The notes under the pieces are model-generated. The model ran no database searches and was not told the DNA's origin. It saw only the letters and a program-made list of their open reading frames with translations. Positions 1 to 5,200 of a stretch of 5,760 nucleotides of DNA are shown one piece after another. A program made the translations under genes and the position numbers. Numbering within the stretch: position 1 is the first letter of the stretch; each line of letters opens with the position of its first letter. The DNA comes from Candidatus Aminicenantota bacterium (GTDB taxonomy: Bacteria > Acidobacteriota > Aminicenantia > Aminicenantales > Aminicenantaceae), in the NCBI GenBank assembly GCA_030617525.1, contig JAUWVG010000186.1, forward strand, positions 1-5,760. The letters are read 5' to 3'.

Positions 1-1
1 A

Positions 2-454
2 TCAGGAGCCAATTATATGAATTCCCAGTTAATCAAAATGGAAGCTTTAATGGAGGGTTATGTGGAAGGTATTGCCCTCAATACCAGCGGTAATGTGAGT
101 GAGGGGAGCGGAGAAAATATTTTTGTTGTAGTAAACGACATCATTCATACACCTCCCTTATCGTCCTCCATCCTCCCGGGAATCACGCGAGATACCGTGA
201 TTCAACTCGCCCGCGAAAAAGGATTATCAGTCGTCGAGGAGGTTATCCCCAGAGAGATGCTTTACATAGCAGATGAAGTACTGTTTACTGGTTCTGCCGC
301 AGAAATTACTCCCATTCGCTCCATAGACAAAATTTCTATCGGCAGCGGTAAAAGAGGCCCCATTACAAAAATCCTCCAGGATGCATTTTTTTCGTACATC
401 AGGGGAGAAAGAGAGGATAAGTTCAATTGGTTGACCCATGTTAAATTAAACTAG
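2..454 (+). CDS. ilvE: Branched-chain amino acid aminotransferase, C-terminal part (5' end outside window)
   Basis: This is a PLP-dependent class IV aminotransferase that interconverts leucine, isoleucine and valine with their 2-oxo acids, in the cytoplasm. The frame is open from the first base, and the text before the first Met (SGANY, then MNSQLIKMEA) matches the conserved interior of the family, so the ATG at 17 is an internal methionine and the start lies upstream. About 150 C-terminal residues are visible, roughly half of the usual ~300. Family motifs in order are EGIALNTSGNVSEGSGENIF (with the conserved PLP-domain segment EGSGEN), SSSILPGITRD, IPREMLYIADEVLFTGSAAE, ITPIRSID and the C-terminal GPITK...EDKFNWL. 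The ending aligns residue for residue in style with E. coli IlvE. The active-site lysine would lie upstream of the window. The stop codon is 11 bp before pilT, so the two are probably co-transcribed. Identity as IlvE rather than D-amino-acid transaminase or aminodeoxychorismate lyase rests on the ADEVLFTGSAAEITP and EDKFNWL segments. Confidence 0.93.
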   Translation, partial: SGANYMNSQLIKMEALMEGYVEGIALNTSGNVSEGSGENIFVVVNDIIHTPPLSSSILPGITRDTVIQLAREKGLSVVEEVIPREMLYIADEVLFTGSAAEITPIRSIDKISIGSGKRGPITKILQDAFFSYIRGEREDKFNWLTHVKLN

Positions 455-465
455 AGGGGAAAATC

Positions 466-1623
466 ATGGATATCAATGAATTGTTAAAAATTGCGATAGA
501 GAGTGAGGCTTCTGATCTTCATCTGAAAGTTGGAAATTTCCCAGTTCTCCGCATCCATGGAGAATTAGAGTCTTTGACTAAGTTTCCAAAACTGACTCCT
601 AGTCTCACACAAAAACTTGTCAACCAAATTACCAATGAGTATCAGAGAGAGAAACTCAAACAAGATCTGGATTTGGATCTCGCTTACAGTTTAGAGGGTT
701 TCGGAAGATTTAGAGGCAGTATATTTCAACAAAGAGGCAGTTTGGCTATTGTCTTGCGGATCATCCCTTTGGAAGTAAAATCCATTAAAGAGCTCCTTCT
801 TCCTAAAGTCCTCGAGAAGATCGCTCAAGAGCAAAGAGGACTCGTTTTGATCACTGGATCGACCGGTTCGGGAAAAACAACATCGCTTGCGGCCATTATT
901 GATCACATCAATCGGCATAGAAAAGATAACGTCATCACTATTGAAGATCCGATTGAGTTTCTTCACCAGGACAAAAAATGCATGATCAGCCAGAGAGAAA
1001 TTGGGTTAGATGTCCAGTCCTATTCTCGAGGGCTCATCTCATCTCTTCGTGAAGATCCTGACGTGATACTCGTGGGAGAAATGCGGGACATAGAGACAAT
1101 CGGAACATCTCTGCTTGCCGCTGAAACCGGCCACCTTGTTTTGAGCACGCTTCATACAGTGGATGCTCCCGAAACGATCAACAGGATTATTTCTGTCTTC
1201 CCCCCTCACCATCAAAGACAGCTTCGTCTTCAGCTGGCATCCATCCTCAAAGCTATCATATCCATGAGACTCATTCCAAGAAAAAATGGTGTGGGCAGAG
1301 TTCCTGCTGTAGAGGTGATGATCAACACTCCTTTTATATCAGAATGCATTCAAGATAGAGAAAAAACTCGACTTATAAGAGACTCGATTGCCAAAGGTGT
1401 ATCTCAATACGGAATGCAAACCTTCGATCAGTCAATTTTTCAGCTATATAAGGATGGCTATATCTCTTACGAGCAGGGTTTGAAATATTCTTCCAGCCCT
1501 GATAATTTTAAACTTAAGGTTATGGGAATCCGATCGACACTCGATGTCGCTTTGGAAGACATGGAACTGGCTATGGGAGACGTCGAAAGAGAAAATGAAG
1601 GTGAGGAAGAGAGAAAAAAATGA
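466..1623 (+). CDS. pilT: Type IV pilus twitching-motility ATPase, PilT family
   Basis: This is a hexameric cytoplasmic ATPase of the secretion-ATPase superfamily that powers pilus retraction at the inner membrane base of the type IV pilus. The 385-residue protein has a PAS-like N-terminal domain (about 1-110, with the typical ASDLHLKVG at 15-23). The RecA-like domain follows: Walker A GSTGSGKT 131-138, Asp box VITIEDPIEF 156-165, Walker B region REDPDVILVGEMRD 195-208 with presumed catalytic E205, and His box TGHLVLSTLHT 221-231. Length is slightly above the usual 340-370 because of an acidic, lysine-ended tail after MGIRST (353-358). The start ATG has a clear Shine-Dalgarno GAGGGGA at 454-460. 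The stop overlaps the alaS start (ATGA, 1620-1623), implying translational coupling. The region matching the retraction motif AIRNLIRE of Pseudomonas PilT is poorly conserved (FISECIQD, 290-297), so a PilU/PilT2-like paralogue is possible. No pilB or pilC is in view. Confidence 0.93.
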   Translation: MDINELLKIAIESEASDLHLKVGNFPVLRIHGELESLTKFPKLTPSLTQKLVNQITNEYQREKLKQDLDLDLAYSLEGFGRFRGSIFQQRGSLAIVLRIIPLEVKSIKELLLPKVLEKIAQEQRGLVLITGSTGSGKTTSLAAIIDHINRHRKDNVITIEDPIEFLHQDKKCMISQREIGLDVQSYSRGLISSLREDPDVILVGEMRDIETIGTSLLAAETGHLVLSTLHTVDAPETINRIISVFPPHHQRQLRLQLASILKAIISMRLIPRKNGVGRVPAVEVMINTPFISECIQDREKTRLIRDSIAKGVSQYGMQTFDQSIFQLYKDGYISYEQGLKYSSSPDNFKLKVMGIRSTLDVALEDMELAMGDVERENEGEEERKK

Positions 1624-4286
1624 AAGCACAGGAGATTCGGGAAAAATTTATTGATTATTTTGCCCGGAATGAACACAAAATCGTTAAAAGTTCATCTCTT
1701 CAACCTAAGGATGATCCAACCCTCCTCTTTACTAACGCAGGAATGAACCAGTTTAAAGATATCTTTCTTGGTTTAGAGAGCCGGACTTATAAAAGAGCCA
1801 CTTCGGTCCAGAAATGCATGAGAGTCAGTGGAAAACACAACGACCTGGAAACGGTTGGCACAACCAACAAACACCATACGTTTTTTGAAATGCTTGGAAA
1901 CTTCTCATTTGGTGATTATTTTAAGAGAGAAGCCATTGAATTCGCATGGGAACTTTTAACAGATGTTTTCAAGATGGACAAAGACAGTCTGTATTTCACT
2001 GTGTATAAGGATGATGATGAGGCCTTCAAGATCTGGGAAGAAGGCATAGGGATATCCCGGGAGAGGATTTTCCGGTTTGGGAAAAAAGACAATTATTGGG
2101 CGATGGGGGAAACAGGTCCATGTGGGCCATGCTCTGAGATCCACATTGATCTCGGATCCGATTTGGACGAAGGAGATCCCAGCCGTCTCATTGAGCAGGG
2201 AAGTGATCGGTTTCTTGAACTCTGGAACTTAGTCTTCATGCAGTTTTTTCAGGATGAAAAAGGTCAGCTCCATGACCTCCCGTCTCCCTCTATCGATACA
2301 GGTATGGGTCTTGAACGTGTGGCCACAGTTCTTCAGAACAAATCGAACAATTTTGACACCGACTTATTCTTTCCTTTGACAAGTGCGATTAGCGACTTCT
2401 GTGGAATGGAATATCCTTCAGATGAGAAGACAGATGTGTCTGTAAGAATTATCGCTGACCATATTCGTGCTGTTACATTTCTTATCGGAGATGGAATCAT
2501 GCCCTCGAATGAAGGACGAGGATATGTCTTGAGACGTTTGATACGGAGAGCTTTCCGTCAAGGCAATACATTGGGACTCGAGGATCCGTTCCTTTACAAA
2601 CTGGTTGGCCAGGTGATTGATATTATGAAAGATGCCTATCCGGAACTTCTCTCTTCTGCCGAGTACATTTCAAAAGTTTGCCTTTCAGAGGAAAGGCGCT
2701 TTGCTCTCACGCTGGCCTCAGGACTCAAACCCTTTAATCAATTTGTCCAGGAAACGAAACAAGCAGGACAAACAACTCTTGCTGGCGATAAAGTTTTTAA
2801 ACTCTATGATACATTTGGCTTTCCCCTTGATTTATCCAAAGAATTGGCCGAAGATGACAACTTATCTGTGGATGAATCCGGTTTTTTAAAAGAATTGGAA
2901 AAGCAGCGCCAGCGTGCGCGTCTCTCTTGGAAAGGGGAATCCAAACAAAAAGAAATAAAATCCTTTGAGGGTTTTAAGGATTTATCTGTAAATTTTGTTG
3001 GATACGAACAGGAGAAAGTCGAAGAATCTTGTGTACTTGCTCTTTTGAAAAACGGACATCCGATTCAAGAGTTGATTGAAGGGGACTTGGGGGAGATTAT
3101 TCTTGAAAAAACCCCTTTTTATGCCGAAGCAGGCGGACAGATTGGTGACTCCGGAGTTCTGCAGAATCCTCACTTTTCTGCACTTGTGGAAAGCACATAT
3201 TTTCCGATTCCTGATCTGATTTCTCATAAAGCTAAAGTGATATCAGGAAAACTTCATGTCGAAGACATCGTTGAAGCATCAATCGACAGTGTCAAACGCC
3301 GCGCGATCAGTAAAAACCATACTGCGACCCATTTGCTTCATGCGTCTTTACGACAAATTCTCGGGGATCATATAAAACAGGCCGGTTCGCTTGTTTCTCC
3401 AACTCGTTTTAGGTTTGATTTCACTCATTTTTCTGCTCTCAATGATTCAGAGATGAGGCACATTGAAACACTCATAAATGAAAAAATTCAACACAATATA
3501 CCTGTTCAAACCAAATTGATGACTCTAGAGGAGGGATTAAAATCGGGTGCAACAGCGATTTTTGAAGAAAAATACGGAGAACAAGTCAGAATGGTCACAA
3601 TTGGGGATTTCAGCAGGGAACTCTGCGGAGGGGTCCATGTTCACAGAACAGGCGATATCGGATTATTCAAGATTGTTTCTGAAACAAGTATAGCTGCAGG
3701 AATGAGACGTATTGAAGCCATAACAGGGTTAGAAGCCGTTAAATACACACAAGAAATTGAAGAAAATATTGCCGATATTCAATTCCAACTCAATTCTCCC
3801 AGAAAAGATATCCTTATGCAGATAGAAAAACTAAAGGGCGCTCTAAAGGAAAAAGAAAAGGAAATACGGGAAATAAAGCAGAAGCTGACCAATATCCAAT
3901 ATGAGAGAGATGACGAGACAATCCGGGACGTTCAGGGCATTTCCCTGCTGACACAGATTGTCAGAGGATTGAATAATACGGAACTCAGGCAATTAGCGGA
4001 TTCTTTAAAGCAGAAGATCGGATCTGGGATTGTAATTCTGGGCGCTCCAACAGAAAAAAAAGTGTTCCTTGTGATTGCAGTCTCAAAAGATCTTGTCAAT
4101 CGTGTACAGGCGAATGAGCTCATAAAAGACATGGCTCCTCTTGTTGGCGGCGGGGGAGGAGGTCGACCCGATTTTGCCCAAGCAGGGGGGACAAAACCTG
4201 AGATTATTGAGAAAGTCCTTGAGGAGAGTCCGTCTTATATAAAAGATGCTTTGAGAAGAGGAGAGAAAACCAAAAATAATCTGTGA
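1620..4286 (+). CDS. alaS: Alanine--tRNA ligase
   Basis: This class II aminoacyl-tRNA synthetase charges tRNA-Ala in the cytoplasm and edits mischarged Ser/Gly. The 888 residues are full length for the family (~875). The catalytic core is intact: FTNAGMNQFKDIFLG 37-51, KCMRVSGKHNDLETVG 65-80, HHTFFEMLGNFSFGDYFK 85-102, GETGPCGPCSEIH 163-175, DTGMGLERV 226-234 and EGRGYVLRRLIRRA 298-311. The editing domain carries the zinc ligands H567 and H571 (HTATH) and C669 and H673 (CGGVH, where CGGTH is the commoner form), plus QAGSLV and RFDFTH at 587-603. Residues about 728-767 are a charged coiled coil leading to the C-Ala domain, whose signature is GGGGGGRPDFAQAGG at 843-857. The start overlaps the pilT stop by four bases, with purine-rich GAGGAAGAG just upstream at the end of pilT. 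No frameshift or missing catalytic residue is seen. Confidence 0.98.
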   Translation: MKAQEIREKFIDYFARNEHKIVKSSSLQPKDDPTLLFTNAGMNQFKDIFLGLESRTYKRATSVQKCMRVSGKHNDLETVGTTNKHHTFFEMLGNFSFGDYFKREAIEFAWELLTDVFKMDKDSLYFTVYKDDDEAFKIWEEGIGISRERIFRFGKKDNYWAMGETGPCGPCSEIHIDLGSDLDEGDPSRLIEQGSDRFLELWNLVFMQFFQDEKGQLHDLPSPSIDTGMGLERVATVLQNKSNNFDTDLFFPLTSAISDFCGMEYPSDEKTDVSVRIIADHIRAVTFLIGDGIMPSNEGRGYVLRRLIRRAFRQGNTLGLEDPFLYKLVGQVIDIMKDAYPELLSSAEYISKVCLSEERRFALTLASGLKPFNQFVQETKQAGQTTLAGDKVFKLYDTFGFPLDLSKELAEDDNLSVDESGFLKELEKQRQRARLSWKGESKQKEIKSFEGFKDLSVNFVGYEQEKVEESCVLALLKNGHPIQELIEGDLGEIILEKTPFYAEAGGQIGDSGVLQNPHFSALVESTYFPIPDLISHKAKVISGKLHVEDIVEASIDSVKRRAISKNHTATHLLHASLRQILGDHIKQAGSLVSPTRFRFDFTHFSALNDSEMRHIETLINEKIQHNIPVQTKLMTLEEGLKSGATAIFEEKYGEQVRMVTIGDFSRELCGGVHVHRTGDIGLFKIVSETSIAAGMRRIEAITGLEAVKYTQEIEENIADIQFQLNSPRKDILMQIEKLKGALKEKEKEIREIKQKLTNIQYERDDETIRDVQGISLLTQIVRGLNNTELRQLADSLKQKIGSGIVILGAPTEKKVFLVIAVSKDLVNRVQANELIKDMAPLVGGGGGGRPDFAQAGGTKPEIIEKVLEESPSYIKDALRRGEKTKNNL

Positions 4287-4311
4287 AATCACCCCTAAAG
4301 AGGATGGATTA

Positions 4312-4333
4312 ATAATTATGAATCCATAATTAT
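4312..4333. repeat. AT-rich perfect hairpin between alaS and the transglycosylase
   Basis: ATAATTATG (4312-4320) and CATAATTAT (4325-4333) are perfect reverse complements of 9 bp around a 4-base loop AATC. It lies in the 62-bp gap after alaS and ends 15 bp before the ATG at 4349. It is not followed by a T-run on the plus strand, so it does not look like an intrinsic terminator for alaS. It could be an operator, an mRNA-end or processing hairpin, or a weak structure tuning translation of the next gene. The two stem halves are almost pure A/T, so it would be thermally weak as RNA. The same bases are part of the only candidate promoter region for the downstream gene; I see no convincing -35/-10 pair. 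Confidence 0.6.
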
Positions 4334-4348
4334 AAAGATGAGAAAAAA

Positions 4349-5167
4349 ATGAATCAACCTTTGTCCTCGAGAAGCAAGCATCCACATTTCCGTGATTTCA
4401 AGAACGAGTTCTGTAAAGTGATTAGAAATCACGCTTCGTTTTCCCCAGCGAGGAAAGCTTGCTCGATTCCGTCCTCGCTCTCATCTCCTCATAAGGAGAT
4501 GAACCATGCCCGCTCGTCCTCCATACGGATTTCTCCATCATCTTCCCAGAACTCGAAAATAAAATCACGGAAAAGGGAATGCTTCTCCTCAAGAAAATCA
4601 GCTATATCACGATTTTTTAAAGTAGGTATTCTTTTGTTCGTCTGTTTTATTTTTCTTACCCATCAAGCCTGGGGAAAAAATGACACAGGCCGGCAGTATG
4701 ATCAGATTATTCGCAGGATAGCTCAAAAATATAATGTGGATCCTGATTTGATTCACTCTATAATCAGAGCGGAGTCCAATTACAACAGCCAGGCTGTGTC
4801 TCCAAAAGGTGCTGTTGGACTGATGCAGCTCATGCCGGATACAGCAAAAGATTATGGAGTTAAAGATCGGTATGATCCTGTCGAAAATATCGAAGGAGGA
4901 GTGAAATTTCTTAAAGATCTTTTTCAGACATATGATCAAAAAGATGATTTGGTCTTAGCCGCTTACAATGCAGGTCCGGAGGCTGTGAAAAAGCACGAAG
5001 GTATCCCTCCCTACCCTGAAACGATTCAATACATTCAAAGGGTCAAATCCTACTGGAATCCAAATCAATCTTCTAATAAAAACAAAAAGATATTCAGTTT
5101 TCGTGATAAATCCGGAAGACTCATTATCACAAATGACCGGAATTATTATTTGCGCAACAAAAGATAA
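4349..5167 (+). CDS. Lytic transglycosylase (SLT domain) with a palindrome-encoded N-terminal leader
   Basis: This is a peptidoglycan lytic transglycosylase of the soluble-lytic (SLT/lysozyme-like) fold, which would cleave MurNAc-GlcNAc linkages in the periplasm. In the 272-residue frame the SLT domain occupies about 115-232: the catalytic Glu is E142 in IIRAESNYN, followed by SPKGAVGLMQLMP (151-163), AAYNAGP (204-210) and ETIQYIQRV (224-232). A short tail with FRDKSGRLIITN (251-262) resembles the small DUF4124-like strand motif found with some of these enzymes. A hydrophobic segment V92-L103 followed by THQAWGK looks like a signal peptide core with cleavage near A107/G109. It has no lipobox, because the residue before C99 is V. 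The first 88 residues are Ser/Lys/Arg-rich, resemble no domain I know, and are almost wholly encoded by the palindrome at 4364-4595. ATG 4349 is chosen because GATGAG lies 6 nt upstream and resembles the alaS start context. ATG 4499 is the only other in-frame Met ahead of the hydrophobic segment. The enzyme identity is firm; the start is not. Confidence 0.85.
   Translation: MNQPLSSRSKHPHFRDFKNEFCKVIRNHASFSPARKACSIPSSLSSPHKEMNHARSSSIRISPSSSQNSKIKSRKRECFSSRKSAISRFFKVGILLFVCFIFLTHQAWGKNDTGRQYDQIIRRIAQKYNVDPDLIHSIIRAESNYNSQAVSPKGAVGLMQLMPDTAKDYGVKDRYDPVENIEGGVKFLKDLFQTYDQKDDLVLAAYNAGPEAVKKHEGIPPYPETIQYIQRVKSYWNPNQSSNKNKKIFSFRDKSGRLIITNDRNYYLRNKR
4447..4479. repeat. Internal hairpin 1 of the palindromic element
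   Basis: AGCGAGGA (4447-4454) and TCCTCGCT (4472-4479) form a perfect GC-rich 8-bp stem with a 17-nt loop. It is unmatched by anything in the opposite half of the element, so it makes the palindrome asymmetric: a side-arm between the long stem and the central hairpin. Confidence 0.65.
4481..4502. repeat. Central hairpin of the palindromic element
   Basis: TCATCTCCT (4481-4489) and AGGAGATGA (4494-4502) form a perfect 9-bp stem with loop CATA. It sits near the centre of the element. The right side of the stem contains AGGAG directly followed by ATG (4499-4501), which is in frame with the transglycosylase. In RNA both the Shine-Dalgarno-like bases and the start would be sequestered. The spacing of zero makes initiation here unlikely. 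Confidence 0.65.
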
Positions 5168-5200
5168 TCTTCGCGCTCCCTAAAGACTTCTGGCCTAATA

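Larger units (their letters stand above)
4364..4595. repeat. Large imperfect palindromic element (MITE-like), about 232 nt
   Basis: The left arm 4364-4433 pairs with the right arm 4526-4595. Counting by hand I find 53 Watson-Crick pairs over about 70 positions. They include a perfect 12-bp run, TTTCCGTGATTT (4387-4398) with AAATCACGGAAA (4562-4573), and a perfect 9-bp run, CGAGTTCTG (4405-4413) with CAGAACTCG (4547-4555). There are also blocks GAAATC/GATTTC (4425-4430/4528-4533) and AAGCAT/ATGCTT (4376-4381/4579-4584). Single-base bulges fall at 4375, 4431, 4534 and 4541. The middle (4434-4525) holds two further hairpins. An A7 run (4343-4349) lies to the left and a T6 run (4613-4618) to the right, so the true element may be nearer 266-276 nt. 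No transposase is present, so a non-autonomous mobile element or a structured-RNA locus are both possible. It lies entirely inside the predicted transglycosylase frame. Confidence 0.8.

Noticed and set aside
17..454. ATG at 17 as the ilvE start
   Set aside because: The frame is open to the window edge and the residues before it (SGANY) match the conserved family interior, so it is an internal Met.
2982..3227. Antisense open frame inside alaS (and similar ones at 227-439, 691-966, 1444-1676, 1956-2144, 3932-4132, 4607-4939)
   Set aside because: They lie opposite strongly conserved coding sequence, have no recognisable domain, and are shadows of the real genes.
4146..4163. Six-glycine run in AlaS as a possible error or expansion
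   Set aside because: The C-Ala domain normally has a glycine-rich GG-x-GGGRPD loop; here x is also glycine, which is within family variation.
4083..4385. Antisense frame crossing the alaS end and the left arm of the palindrome
   Set aside because: No family resemblance and no good ribosome site; most of it is opposite the C-Ala domain of alaS.
4637..4648. Lipoprotein cleavage at C99 of the transglycosylase
   Set aside because: The residues before the Cys are L-F-V, not a lipobox, which needs a small residue at -1.
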